Positions 27,934-37,812 of a stretch of DNA of 59,996 nt are shown piece after piece. The DNA lies in assembly GCA_020725405.1 (NCBI GenBank), contig DYFB01000017.1, positions 1 to 59,996 of the forward strand, written 5' to 3'. The notes under the pieces are model-generated. The model was not told where the DNA came from. It saw nothing but the letters and a program-made list of their open reading frames with translations, and ran no database searches. The position numbers and the translations under genes were made by a program. Origin of the DNA: Symbiobacterium sp. (GTDB taxonomy: Bacteria; Bacillota; Sulfobacillia; UBA995; UBA9673). Every line of letters starts with the position of its first letter. Within the stretch, counting starts at the first letter, position 1.

Positions 27934-30015
27934 CTAGGACCCGGGCACCACGAGCCAGAGGACTCCGCCCGTCGTCCAACCGAGGAGGCGGCCCGTGAAG
28001 GTCCGCACCTCCTCGCCGTCAGAGCACCGGAAAAGCCGGACGGTCCCGCCGGGCACCTCTTCGACCGCCAGGAACTCCCCGCCCGGCGAGAACTCCGCCC
28101 TGCGCAGGCCAGCCGACCCCAGGAGTCTCTCCCCCGTGACGCCCGTGCCATCGACACTCCCGATCTCCAGCGGCCTTCTCCCTGTCTTCCCGACCAGCAC
28201 GATCCGCCACCGGCCCGCGGTCGTCTCAGCGCCGAGGGCGAGGCCGGTCTCGGTCCACCCAGCCCCACCGGGATGCCAGGTCCAGGCCAGCGGGCGCTCG
28301 AGCACCTTCCCGTCCGGAGCGATGAAGCCCCGCTCGACGAATCGGCCGCTCGACGGGTCAAGGACCATGAGGACCTTGCGGGCGAGGCCGCCGGGGCCCG
28401 GCGGGTGACGCCAGAGGGCCGGCTCGCCTCCGGGCAACCAGACTATCTCGGGGGTCTCGTAGTAGACACCGTCGAACAGCCTGACCGGAGCGGCAGCCCG
28501 GTACTCACGGCGCTCGAGGGTCGTGAGGTCGAGAACGGTGAAGTCCATGGTGTCAGCGTCGCCCCCGTCCGGCCGGCGGCTGACCTCGAGCCAGGCGAGG
28601 CGCCGCCCGTCGGGCGAGACCGAGTGGGAGAGGTACTTCCAGCCGTAGCCGGGGGCCGGGCCGTCGAGAACGACCGGGTTCGGAGGGCTCTCCCCCGGAA
28701 TCACGGCGACTATCCGGCCGTACTCGGGCATGACGTAGCGGCCGTCGGCGGCCCAGCCGCCCCTGTCGCCGCTCCGGTGGAGCCAGTTGAACCGGACGGG
28801 ACCGTCGAGGCACTCGGCCCGACCCGCGGCCGTCTCGACAAGCCACGGAACCGTGTGGATCTCCGGAGCCTCGCCGCTCTCGTCGAAGAGAACCGGGGCC
28901 TCCTCCCAGAGAAGAGCCCACCCGCCGTCCGGCGAAACCGCTCCGGGCACGAGCGGGATCGACAGCGGCAAGAGCCGCGGGCCCGCGGACCCGTCTTCCG
29001 GCCGGTCGTAGGTCGCCAGACTCACCGGCGCGCGCCCGGCCAGGACGAGCGGCGTCTGGCGGGCGATGGGGATGCCGCCGGGCACGGGTACTCCGTTGAC
29101 GTCGAGAACCACAGCCCGCCCGGCGGCAAGGTCCAGAGAGAGCGAAAGCCGGCGCTCTCCCTCCCAGCGCGCGGCAATGATGGAGGATCCCCGGCCGATT
29201 CCGAGCGCGGATTCGACCGCCGCCCGGTCGGGGGCGTGGGAGAAAACCAGCCCGACCTCGAGCCGGCCGGCCGGGACAGCGAAGCCGGTCAGGGTCCGCT
29301 CGCCGGACGGCGATCTCACCCAGGGTAGGCCCACAACCGTCATCTCGACGGCGGGCTCTTCACGACGTTCCAGGCGGAAGGTGAAGTCGGCCTCGAGGCT
29401 CCGGTCGCCGCCGAGCGGCATCCCCTTTCCCAGGGTCACCGAGATTCCGGGGAGCCCCTCGTCCGCAGTGTAGCGAAACTGGAGGCAGCTCCCGTAGATC
29501 CACTCTTCGAGCCAGTTCCATTGGCCCCTCGGGGCGGGGTCGAGAGAAAGATACGGCCGCACGGCCTCCAGCTTGACCGTCGCGCCCCAGATCAGGGTCA
29601 CGGTGACGGCGCCCTGCCCGACGAGAACGGTGTCGCCGGGCCGGACCACCGTCTCGAGGTAGCTCTCGACGGGAGAGCCGTAGTCAGGGGTCGGCTCCTG
29701 CAGGCGGTCGTCGTAGACCATGACCCGAAGGGGCGTGGGGGCGGTCGCCCCGCCGGACTCCCCGCCGGAGGCCTCTCCCCCGGAGGCCTCTCCCCCGGAG
29801 GCCCCTCCCCCGGGCTCACCCCCCGGCTGCTCGGGACCGGCCGGCCCGGCCGTGGGGGAATCGTCCGGAGGGGCCGCCCGCCGGCACCCCCCTGCCGCCG
29901 GAGCAAGCACAAGGCAGAGAGCAAGAACGAGGGCAAGAGCGGCAAGACCCGGACCCGGGGTCCGGAAGCCCCCCATCCCACCCCGTGACCGAACGCCATC
30001 CGCGCGACCCACCAT
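27934..30015 (-). CDS. Putative lipoprotein with Gly/Glu-rich linker and beta-propeller-like domain
   Basis: ALALVLALCLVLAPAAGGC lipobox; GGEASGGEASGGES linker; SPDGGWALLWEE, SPDGRRLAWLEV, SPGGEFLAVEE propeller-type motifs. Confidence 0.65.
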   Translation of the reverse strand: MVGRADGVRSRGGMGGFRTPGPGLAALALVLALCLVLAPAAGGCRRAAPPDDSPTAGPAGPEQPGGEPGGGASGGEASGGEASGGESGGATAPTPLRVMVYDDRLQEPTPDYGSPVESYLETVVRPGDTVLVGQGAVTVTLIWGATVKLEAVRPYLSLDPAPRGQWNWLEEWIYGSCLQFRYTADEGLPGISVTLGKGMPLGGDRSLEADFTFRLERREEPAVEMTVVGLPWVRSPSGERTLTGFAVPAGRLEVGLVFSHAPDRAAVESALGIGRGSSIIAARWEGERRLSLSLDLAAGRAVVLDVNGVPVPGGIPIARQTPLVLAGRAPVSLATYDRPEDGSAGPRLLPLSIPLVPGAVSPDGGWALLWEEAPVLFDESGEAPEIHTVPWLVETAAGRAECLDGPVRFNWLHRSGDRGGWAADGRYVMPEYGRIVAVIPGESPPNPVVLDGPAPGYGWKYLSHSVSPDGRRLAWLEVSRRPDGGDADTMDFTVLDLTTLERREYRAAAPVRLFDGVYYETPEIVWLPGGEPALWRHPPGPGGLARKVLMVLDPSSGRFVERGFIAPDGKVLERPLAWTWHPGGAGWTETGLALGAETTAGRWRIVLVGKTGRRPLEIGSVDGTGVTGERLLGSAGLRRAEFSPGGEFLAVEEVPGGTVRLFRCSDGEEVRTFTGRLLGWTTGGVLWLVVPGS

Positions 30016-30220
30016 AGGCTCGGAGCTCCACTGGTTCTTTCAAGTGGCGGGCGGCGGGCGCCTCACCGCCCGCTGAACCCGTTCCCGTTTTCTCAGGACT
30101 GGTCAGGAGTTCCTTCACTCCCGGCTCGGATCTTTGGCCGAGACGCTCACCTTGCAGACGCCCGTGAGGGCGAGGATGCTGTGCTCTCCAAGTAGGTGGA
30201 GTCGGGCGGACCCCCGAGCC

Positions 30221-31021
30221 CTATCCAAGCAGACCGGCGATAGTCTCCAGGATGTAATCGGGTCTCTGCTCGCCGGTCAGCAAGGCCGCCCCCTCCCTCG
30301 TCGTCACCCCGGAGAGGACGAGGGCCGTCGCCAGACCGGCTCTCCGTCCCATGACAATGTCGGTCTCCGGGCGGTCGCCGGCAAGGAGGCATTCCGAGGC
30401 CGGCAGGCCCAGGCGGCCCAGGGCGGCCTCGACCATCAGGGGCGAGGGCTTGCCCACGACCTCCTCCACCGCTGTCCCCGTGACCCCCTCGATGGCCCCG
30501 ATCATCCCGGCGCAGTCGGGTATCTCGCGGACCTCCCCCTCGTCCACCGGGCAGGTCCGGTCGGGGTTGGTGGCCACGAAGCGGGCCCCGCGCCTGATGG
30601 CCTGGAGGGCATGGTTAAGCTTGGCGTAGTCAAAGGTCCGGTCGAAGGCGGCCACGACATAGTCCACCCGCCACCGGACCGTGGAGGGATCGTCGAGAAC
30701 GGTGAAGCCCGCCCTCCTGAGTTCGGCCACCAGGGGCGGCTCGCCCACCACGTAGAGCGTCGCCCCCGGGGCCCGGCGGGAAAGATAGTGAGCCATGACG
30801 GCCGAGGAGTTGAGGACGTCCTCGGGCCGGGCCGGCACGCCCAGCCGGCTCAGCTTCTCGGCGTAGACCTCGCGCGGCTGGAGGGGCTTGTTGGAGAGGA
30901 AGACGATCCTCGCCCCCCGCCGCCGCAGGGCGGCGATGGCCTCGCCCGCGCCCGGCACGAGCCGCTCGTCGACGTAGACGGTCCCGTCGAGGTCGAAGAC
31001 GTAGCCAGCGTACTCCCTCAA
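30221..31021 (-). CDS. HAD-IIA family phosphatase (NagD/PNPase-like)
   Basis: LREYAGYVFDLDGTVYVDERLVPGAGEAIAALRRRGARIVFLSNKPLQPREVYAEKL...VVGKPSPLMVEAALGRLGLPASECLLAGDRPETDIVMGRRAGLATALVLSGVT; TTG start. Confidence 0.92.
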   Translation of the reverse strand: MREYAGYVFDLDGTVYVDERLVPGAGEAIAALRRRGARIVFLSNKPLQPREVYAEKLSRLGVPARPEDVLNSSAVMAHYLSRRAPGATLYVVGEPPLVAELRRAGFTVLDDPSTVRWRVDYVVAAFDRTFDYAKLNHALQAIRRGARFVATNPDRTCPVDEGEVREIPDCAGMIGAIEGVTGTAVEEVVGKPSPLMVEAALGRLGLPASECLLAGDRPETDIVMGRRAGLATALVLSGVTTREGAALLTGEQRPDYILETIAGLLG

Positions 31022-31031
31022 GGTCCGGTCC

Positions 31032-31793
31032 TCACCCTCCCGCGGCCTCCGCGTCCGCCGGAGGGGCGACCGGCCAGGGCAGCCTGGCGAGATCCGGCCG
31101 GTAGAGCTCGATCGCCCGGCGGACGGCCTCGATGAAGCCCTGGCCGTGACAGGCGGCGCAGACGTAGCCAGCCTCGTCCTTGACCTCGTCCGGGGCGTTG
31201 GCCACCGCCGCGGACCAGCCGGCCGTCCGGAACATCTCCACGTCGTTGTGGTTGTCCCCGATCGCGGCCACCTCGGCCGGCGCAAGACCGAGGGTAGAGA
31301 CGGCTTCAGCCAACCCCCGCCCCTTGTCGACGTCGGCGTCGGCGAGCTCGTAGGCGAGGCCGGAATCCAGAACGCGGGCCCGCAGGCCCTCGGCCTCCAG
31401 GAAGGCGTTGGCCTCGTCCCGGTCGATGGTCCGGAGGAGAACCAGGCTGACGACCCGGGCCGGGATGGGCACCACCTGGACCCGGCCGCCGAAGGCCCCC
31501 TTAAGCGCGGCCAGGGCCTCGTGGACCCGGGACGGGTCGGCCAGGGGGCGGACGCCGAAGCTCTCGGGCCGCAGGTTCCCCACGATGCCGCCGTCCTCGG
31601 CCACGACGAGCCCGCACGTTCCCACGTAGACGCCCAAGGTCCCGAGGGACGTGAGATCGCGGCCGCTGGCCAGGATGACCGGGAGTCCGGTCGCCTCGAG
31701 CAGCCGGATCACCCGGACGGCGTCGAGGTCCAGGAGATGTCTCTCGTCGGTCAGAGTGTGGTCGACGTCGGTGGCGATGGCCCTCAGCCTCAC
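31032..31793 (-). CDS. HAD-IIB hydrolase, phosphoglycolate phosphatase-like
   Basis: MRLRAIATDVDHTLTDERHLLDLDAVRVIRLLEATGLPVILASGRDL...DVDKGRGLAEAVSTLGLAPAEVAAIGDNHNDVEMFRTAGWSAAVANAPDEVKDEAGYV. Confidence 0.88.
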   Translation of the reverse strand: MRLRAIATDVDHTLTDERHLLDLDAVRVIRLLEATGLPVILASGRDLTSLGTLGVYVGTCGLVVAEDGGIVGNLRPESFGVRPLADPSRVHEALAALKGAFGGRVQVVPIPARVVSLVLLRTIDRDEANAFLEAEGLRARVLDSGLAYELADADVDKGRGLAEAVSTLGLAPAEVAAIGDNHNDVEMFRTAGWSAAVANAPDEVKDEAGYVCAACHGQGFIEAVRRAIELYRPDLARLPWPVAPPADAEAAGG

Positions 31794-31818
31794 TCCGGCT
31801 CTCCCTCCCGGCGCGGCC

Positions 31819-33408
31819 TCAGCCGCCCACCTTGTTGAGCGTTCGGTGAATGTCCTTCAGGGCCGGGTAGAGCCGGCGGTGGACACCCTGGTAGAGCTCC
31901 TCGTAGAGGGCCACGTTGGCGGCGATGGGCTCGAAGACCCGCTCGGTCCGCGTCATGGCCGCGGCGGCCTCGTCGGCATCCCTGTACCACCCGGCGGCCA
32001 TGGCCGCGTTGATGGCCGCACCCAGAGCGCAGGTCTCGACCGTGTGCGGCCGGCCTGCCGGCAGGCCGAAGACGTCGGCCGTTATCTGCATGGCCACGTC
32101 GGACTTCGCTCCTCCGCCGGAGACCCTGATGTCCTTTATCTTCGTCCCGAAGTCGCGCTCGAGGAGGGGGATGCCGTCCCGGAGAGCGTAGGCGATGCCC
32201 TCGAGAATGGCCCGGTAGAGATGGGCCCGCGTGTGGACGTCCGTCCAGCCCACGACGGCCCCGCGGGCGGCGGGGGCGATGGAGGTCGGCGTCCAGTAGG
32301 GTTGGACGACGAGCCCGTCCGAGCCCGGGCGGATGTCCGCCGCCCGGCGGTTCAGGACTTCCTCGGTGACGAGACCCTCCTTGTGGGCCTCCTCCTCCTC
32401 GCGGTAGCCAAACTGCTCCCGGAACCACGAGACAAGCCAGTAGCCGCGGAAGAGGAAGAACTCGGGGTTCCAGGCCCCGGGCACGGCGCTCGGCCAGGTG
32501 TAGTACTCCATGAGCGGCGAGAGCATGTAGCGCCGGGCCGTCGTCCCGATGACGGCCGCCGTACCGTAGCTGAGGACCGCCGTCCCGTGCCCGGTGCAGC
32601 CCGACCCCAGGGTCTCGCACTGCTTATCGCCGGCCGAGGCCACCACGGGCAGGCCGGCCGGGAGCCCGGTCTCCTCCGCGGCGGTCCTGGTGACCGCGCC
32701 GAGAACCTCGCCGGGACGGACAAGCTCGGCCATCTGGTCGCGGCGGCAGCCCATGAGCTCGAACATGAGCTCTATCTTGTACCAGTCCTGGGCCCGCCCG
32801 TCGAAAGGCCAGACCCCGGCCTGCATCCCGGCCGAGTCGGCGAACCGGCCGGTCAGCTTGTAGGTGAGCCAGCCGGCGACGGTGAGGAACTTCGCCGTCC
32901 GGGCGTATATGTCGGGCTCGTTCACCTTGATCCAGTTGAACTTGGACATCGGCCCGAGCATCCCGAGGAGGTCGACCACCTTCCCCGGGAACCGGCCTTG
33001 GCGGACGAGCTGGACGCGGTTCATCGTGTCCAGGGCCGCCTTGACCAGACCGTAGCCCCTGGGCTTCGGGAGGCCGGGGGTCAGGCGCTGGTCGAGCCAG
33101 GTGATGGACGGGCGGAGCGGCTCGCCCTTGGCGTCGGTGGCGACGACGTTGCCGCGCTGGGTGGTGATGGCGCAGGCGGCGAGGAGTTCGGGCCTTGCCT
33201 CTGGGCGGGCCATGAGCTTTCGTAGGACCAGGCGGAGCTTGTCCCAGTAATCCCGGGGGTGCTGCTCGGACCATCCCGGCTGGAGAGAGAAGTAGGGCTC
33301 GTGCGGCGCGGACTCCCGGGCCACGACGTTCCCGGCCCGGTCGAAGACGATGGCCCGGACGCTCTGGGTCCCCGAATCGATGGCGAGGACGTGAGGCTTA
33401 TCCGGCAT
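31819..33408 (-). CDS. FGGY-family carbohydrate/polyol kinase
   Basis: VLAIDSGTQSVRAIVFDRAGNVVA...ITTQRGNVVATD...GDKQCETLGSGCTGHGTAVLSYGTAAVIG...LEGIAYALRDGIPLLERDFGTKIKDIRVSGGGAKSDVAMQITADVFGLPAGRP. Confidence 0.92.
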   Translation of the reverse strand: MPDKPHVLAIDSGTQSVRAIVFDRAGNVVARESAPHEPYFSLQPGWSEQHPRDYWDKLRLVLRKLMARPEARPELLAACAITTQRGNVVATDAKGEPLRPSITWLDQRLTPGLPKPRGYGLVKAALDTMNRVQLVRQGRFPGKVVDLLGMLGPMSKFNWIKVNEPDIYARTAKFLTVAGWLTYKLTGRFADSAGMQAGVWPFDGRAQDWYKIELMFELMGCRRDQMAELVRPGEVLGAVTRTAAEETGLPAGLPVVASAGDKQCETLGSGCTGHGTAVLSYGTAAVIGTTARRYMLSPLMEYYTWPSAVPGAWNPEFFLFRGYWLVSWFREQFGYREEEEAHKEGLVTEEVLNRRAADIRPGSDGLVVQPYWTPTSIAPAARGAVVGWTDVHTRAHLYRAILEGIAYALRDGIPLLERDFGTKIKDIRVSGGGAKSDVAMQITADVFGLPAGRPHTVETCALGAAINAAMAAGWYRDADEAAAAMTRTERVFEPIAANVALYEELYQGVHRRLYPALKDIHRTLNKVGG

Positions 33409-33501
33409 CTCGGTTCCCTCCTCTGTAACCTCGGGGCACCCGCCCCGCCTCTCTCCAACGGGGGGCGCCTCCGCAGCGGGGCCGGCGGCGGTCCCGGCCG
33501 G

Positions 33502-34947
33502 TCAACCCGGTCCGGCGACGGACCCTTCGCGCTCCGCGGGTCCGCGGGCGGACCCTTCGCGCTCGGTGGGCCCGCGGACGGACCCTTCGGGCTCCGCGGG
33601 CCCGGGACCCTCCGGCTCCCAGGTGGGGTCGATCTTCCGATAGTAGGCGAAACACCTCTCTTTGGTGGCCTGCCGCCTCATCTCCAGGAGCTCCCGGCTG
33701 AGGACCCCGGTCTCGACCAGGTAGTCCTCTAGCCTGGCTATCGTCGGCCGGAAGGTCGGGCACCCCGGGACGATGAGCCCCTCCTGGCGGACGAGGAGGC
33801 TGTTGCGTAGCTCCTTCACCGGCCCTGTCGCGGCGCAGGCGCAGTCGCCGAAAACGATGGTGTGCCTCGGTTCCGACGGAAGCTCCCGAGGGACCTTCGG
33901 GTCGACCCCCACGACCAGGCTCCACTGGAGAGGCGCGGTCATCGATAGCTGCCTCCCGACGATGCCCGCCGTGAGCCAGCACCACGGACACGCCCCGCCG
34001 ATGAAGACGTGCACGTTCGAGAAAGCCCCGGTGACGTAGCGATCCAGCGGCCGGAACCAGTTGAACGGCGGCCGGAACGGCCGGCGGACCTCCTCCACGG
34101 TCAGGCCCCGGATCTCAATGGCCTCGAGGTCGGCCGGCCCGAGGCCGGCGTGCTGAGCCACGCGGATGGCCGGTACGTCCAGGGGGTCCAGGCCCATGAT
34201 CGCCGCGCCGACGGCGTCGGTGGCCACCACGTTGTCCCCGGCCACGACCAGGTTCATCGGCACCGGTGTCCCGTACTCCCCCGCCCCGTCACCCTCCATG
34301 GCCAGGAGCCCGTCGATGATGGTGAGGTCCGGCTGGCGGACGCGGTGGACGTCCACGAGCTTCACGTCAAGGTCGTCGCGGTGCCCGTAGTACTTCTCCG
34401 CGTCGGTGAGAAGACCTTGGAAGTTCTTCAGCCCCAGGGTGACGAGCGTGTTGACGTGGGTCTTCAGCGCGCACAGGTCGACAAGGGCGTCGGCCTCGAG
34501 GACGATGCGGGGATAGTCGAGGGTGTGGTGGACCACGCCTCCGGGCACCTCTACCCTGACCCGGGGCGCGTCCTCGAGACAGACGACCTCTCCCCCCGCG
34601 CGCTCGACGGCGGATCTGATGCCGAGCTCGCGGACGATGGCGGCCGTCGTCTCCCCCCGCCCGAGCTTGGTCCCGACGCTGACGCCCTCCACGACCGAGA
34701 CCCGGTCCGCGCCGGCCTCCCGGCAGAGCCCGACGACGGCGGCGGCGACGTGGCGGTCGACCGACACCGGAGGCGGATAAGGCGCGAAGACGTTGATCTT
34801 GATCACGACCCGGGCCCCCGGGCGGACGAAGCGCCCGACCCCCCCGAGACGGTCGACGGCCTCGCTGACCATGGCCCTGATCCGGCCCGCGTCGGGGCGG
34901 TGACCGTGTCTCACGATGGCCACGATGGGCCTCCCTGTCTCAGCCAA
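33502..34947 (-). CDS. DUF362 domain protein with C-terminal 10-aa tandem repeat tail
   Basis: GARVVIKINVFAPYPPPVSVDRHVAAAVVGLCREAGADRVSVVEG...LCALKTHVNTLVTLGLKNFQGLL...TDAVGAAIMGLDP; tail GPAEPEGSVRGPTEREGSARGPAEREGSVAGPG. Confidence 0.85.
   Translation of the reverse strand: MAETGRPIVAIVRHGHRPDAGRIRAMVSEAVDRLGGVGRFVRPGARVVIKINVFAPYPPPVSVDRHVAAAVVGLCREAGADRVSVVEGVSVGTKLGRGETTAAIVRELGIRSAVERAGGEVVCLEDAPRVRVEVPGGVVHHTLDYPRIVLEADALVDLCALKTHVNTLVTLGLKNFQGLLTDAEKYYGHRDDLDVKLVDVHRVRQPDLTIIDGLLAMEGDGAGEYGTPVPMNLVVAGDNVVATDAVGAAIMGLDPLDVPAIRVAQHAGLGPADLEAIEIRGLTVEEVRRPFRPPFNWFRPLDRYVTGAFSNVHVFIGGACPWCWLTAGIVGRQLSMTAPLQWSLVVGVDPKVPRELPSEPRHTIVFGDCACAATGPVKELRNSLLVRQEGLIVPGCPTFRPTIARLEDYLVETGVLSRELLEMRRQATKERCFAYYRKIDPTWEPEGPGPAEPEGSVRGPTEREGSARGPAEREGSVAGPG
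33515..33604. repeat. Tandem repeat, 30-bp unit x3, in frame with the DUF362 protein C-terminus
   Basis: GACCCTTCG at 33521, 33551 and 33581. Confidence 0.93.
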
Positions 34948-36355
34948 GACTATCCCCTCCCCCGCCCGCGCCCGCCGGCCCGCCCCGGTAGCTCTCGGCC
35001 AGGAGGTCGACGAGGTGCCTCACCGGGCGCCCGGTCCCCGCCTGCTCGAGCCCGTCCGAGATGTGGAGCCGGCACGATGGGCAGCCGGTGACGACGAGAC
35101 CGGCCCCGGTGGCGGCGATGTCGGCAATCTTGTCGCGCCGGATGGCCGCGGCGATATCGTAGTGCTCCAGGCAGAAACTGCCCGCCCCGCCGCAGCAGGC
35201 GCGGGGGTCGGCCATCTCCCGGAGCTCCGCCCCGGGGACAGCCCCGAGGAGGACCCTTACCTCCTCGGCGACTCCCTGGCCGCGCGAGAGATGACACGGA
35301 TCGTGGACGGTCACGACGGTCCGCCCGGGGGCGGGGAGGTCCCCCCTCCCGGCCGGACCTCGAGCCGGCGGCCTCAGCTCGACCTCGGACGCCAGGAAGA
35401 CATGGATGTCACGGGTCCGCCGGGCCAGCCAGGTCGCCCCGGCGGCCGAGTCCGGGCCCAGAACCGGGTAGTCGCGGGTCAGGACGTCGCCGCACGTGGC
35501 GCAGGCGGTGACGACGAAGTCGCAGCCCGTCGCAGCGAAGACTTCCCCGTTCAGAGCGGCGAGCCGGCGCGTCGTCTCGAGGTCCCCGCTGTAGAGGGCT
35601 GGGGCTCCGCAGCAGACCTGGGTAGCGGGGACGACCACCTCCCGCGCGTGCCGCCTCAGGACCTCGACCAGGGAGCGGCCCGTATCCGTGTAGCAGAAGT
35701 TGTCCAGGCACCCGGCGAAGACGGCGACCCGAGGACCGTCCGGGTCGGCTCCGGCCACGGGGGCGCTGAACTCCTCGGTCAGGGGCCGCCGGGCGAGCGG
35801 CGGCACCAGCCGGTTCCCCAGAGGGCCCAGAGGCAGGGTCAGGCGGGCCTTCATCGACCCGGAGGCCGTCGGCCTGAAGGCGAGACCCTGGAGGGCGGCC
35901 CCCCAGCGCCCGGCTTGGGCCAGACGGTTCTCGGCGAAGAAGTCCACGAGGAACCTCTTCAGCCGGCCGAGAGGCTCACGCCCCTCGCGGGTGGCCTGCT
36001 CGAAGTTCTTCGCCCGGATCATGAGGACGGCGCGCCAGACCGGAACATCGCCGGGGCAGGCCTCCTGGCAGGCCAGGCAGGTCGTGCAGTAGCCCTCCAC
36101 TCCGGCCGCCGTCCAGAACTCCGGGACCGACCGCGACAGGCTCGTCGCCACGGCCCGGGGGCCGGGGTAGGGGTGGGAGGCCGCGGACCCGACGACCGGG
36201 CAGACCGCGAGGCATGTACCGCAGCCGAGGCACCGCTCAAGGGCCCGCATGAGCTCGCTGTCGGACGGCGAGTAAGGAAGGAGGCGGGCGTCCCGGTAGA
36301 CGTCGAGGAACCGCTCCACTCCGTCCCGCCGCTTGAGAGCCTTGGCGGTCTTCAC
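34940..36355 (-). CDS. (Fe-S)-binding oxidoreductase subunit with CCG domains (GlpC/HdrD-like)
   Basis: CLGCGTCLAVCPVV, CTTCLACQEACPGDV; CCG motifs QVCCGAPALYSGD and DPRACCGGAGSFCLEHYD. Confidence 0.88.
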   Translation of the reverse strand: MKTAKALKRRDGVERFLDVYRDARLLPYSPSDSELMRALERCLGCGTCLAVCPVVGSAASHPYPGPRAVATSLSRSVPEFWTAAGVEGYCTTCLACQEACPGDVPVWRAVLMIRAKNFEQATREGREPLGRLKRFLVDFFAENRLAQAGRWGAALQGLAFRPTASGSMKARLTLPLGPLGNRLVPPLARRPLTEEFSAPVAGADPDGPRVAVFAGCLDNFCYTDTGRSLVEVLRRHAREVVVPATQVCCGAPALYSGDLETTRRLAALNGEVFAATGCDFVVTACATCGDVLTRDYPVLGPDSAAGATWLARRTRDIHVFLASEVELRPPARGPAGRGDLPAPGRTVVTVHDPCHLSRGQGVAEEVRVLLGAVPGAELREMADPRACCGGAGSFCLEHYDIAAAIRRDKIADIAATGAGLVVTGCPSCRLHISDGLEQAGTGRPVRHLVDLLAESYRGGPAGAGGGGDSLG

Positions 36356-37812
36356 GACTCGGCCCTCCCTTCACCGGCCGGCGGGGCGGCGGCCGGGTCC
36401 CGAGCCCCCGGCCCCCCGGCGAGGGGCTTCCTGGCCCCCAGCCTCTCCGCGGCCAGGCGCCCGGCCCGGACGCCGGTCGTCGCGGCGACCCCAGAACCGG
36501 CCCCGTCGGTAAGGTGATTGTAGCCGCCGATGACCGAGCCGGCCGCCCTGAGGTTAATGAAGACGGGCCGGCCTTCCTCATCGACAGGCCGCAGCTCCTC
36601 GTCTACGGCGAGGCCGGCGTCGAAGACCGGGTGCCTCGCCCTGAACCTGTCCCAGACCATCTCCGGGACGGAGCGGCTCCCGGCGGGAACGGGCCGAGGA
36701 GGCCAGCCCGGCGGGGGCGGGGCGTGGACGGTCAGGCCGAAGACGGGCTCGCAGAGGGTCCGCCCCCGGGCCTCGAGCCCGCCGGCCGCGAACCGCCCCG
36801 AGGCGAGGACGAAGTCTCGGGCCTCCAGGGTCCAGACCCGGCCGTGGCTGTCCACCTCGAGCGACGAGAGAAGCGCCCCGGCCCCGACGGCCGCGGCTCC
36901 GCCCGAACCGGTCGCCGAACGCGACCCGTCCACCTCCGCCGGCCTGGTGACCCGGCCGCTGACGATGCGGACCCCCGCCCGCCGGGCCGCCTCGTCCAGA
37001 AGCCGCTGCAGGCGCCAGCCGGGGAGGGACGGCGGCGGCGAGAGGAGCTCGAAGACGACCACCTCGCGGCCGCCGCAGGCGTCGCGGACGGCCCCGACCA
37101 CAGCTCGGTAGACCTTGTCGGCTCTCTCAAGACCGAGGACCGGCGGGAGGGCGACCAGGTCGGCCTTCTCCCGCGCGGCGATCCGGCCCACGGCCGTCCC
37201 GAAGCGCTCGGCGGCCCCCTCCTCCTCCAGGGCCCGGGCGACCCGCGCGGCGGCCAGACCGGCCTCGCCCTCGAGGCCGGGGACCGGAACGCGGGCGGCC
37301 GCCGCCTCCCCCGGGCGGACGAGCGACCGCCAGGCGGCCACCCTGGCCGCCCACTCGGGGCGGAACGTCCCGAAGCCCTCCATTCCGATGAAGAGCGCTC
37401 GGGCCGCCCCGCCGGCACCGGCCCAGCCGTCCAGACGGCCGGCGGCGTGCCGCTCGAAGGTGAGAGCGGTCCGCCGCACGTGGCCGGCCGAATCGAGGAG
37501 GGACATCGCTTCCCCCGGCGAGCCGGCGAGACCACCGAGCCACCCGGCGAGGAGGCGGGCGGCCTCGCCGACGTCTTCAGCGGTGAAGGAGGCCCGGCCA
37601 TAGAGGTCCGGGAGCTCGGCCGGGAAATCAAGGCCTCCCGAGGACATGGCCGTGGCGCCGAAGCCCCGCCTCAGGACGATGACCTGGAGCCCCTGGGCTG
37701 CGGCGGTCAGGGCGGCGGCGAGGCCGGCCAGACCCCCGCCGACGACCGCGACGTCGGCTCCGGCCCGGCGGTCCGGCGGACCCGCACCTTCTCTGTTCGT
37801 CACCGGCGCCAC
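36352..37812 (-). CDS. glpB: GlpB-like anaerobic glycerol-3-phosphate dehydrogenase subunit B (FAD-dependent)
   Basis: VAVVGGGLAGLAAALTAAAQGLQVIVLRRGFGATAMSSGGLDF...DFVLASGRFAAGGLEARGRTLCEPVFGL...GSVIGGYNHLTDGAGSGVAATTGVRAG. Confidence 0.83.
   Translation of the reverse strand: MAPVTNREGAGPPDRRAGADVAVVGGGLAGLAAALTAAAQGLQVIVLRRGFGATAMSSGGLDFPAELPDLYGRASFTAEDVGEAARLLAGWLGGLAGSPGEAMSLLDSAGHVRRTALTFERHAAGRLDGWAGAGGAARALFIGMEGFGTFRPEWAARVAAWRSLVRPGEAAAARVPVPGLEGEAGLAAARVARALEEEGAAERFGTAVGRIAAREKADLVALPPVLGLERADKVYRAVVGAVRDACGGREVVVFELLSPPPSLPGWRLQRLLDEAARRAGVRIVSGRVTRPAEVDGSRSATGSGGAAAVGAGALLSSLEVDSHGRVWTLEARDFVLASGRFAAGGLEARGRTLCEPVFGLTVHAPPPPGWPPRPVPAGSRSVPEMVWDRFRARHPVFDAGLAVDEELRPVDEEGRPVFINLRAAGSVIGGYNHLTDGAGSGVAATTGVRAGRLAAERLGARKPLAGGPGARDPAAAPPAGEGRAES

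Noticed and set aside
30016-30220. Small RNA or gene between the lipoprotein and the HAD-IIA phosphatase
   Set aside because: GC-rich hairpin (GCGGGCG...CGCCCGC) visible, but no conserved RNA motif or good ORF could be supported.
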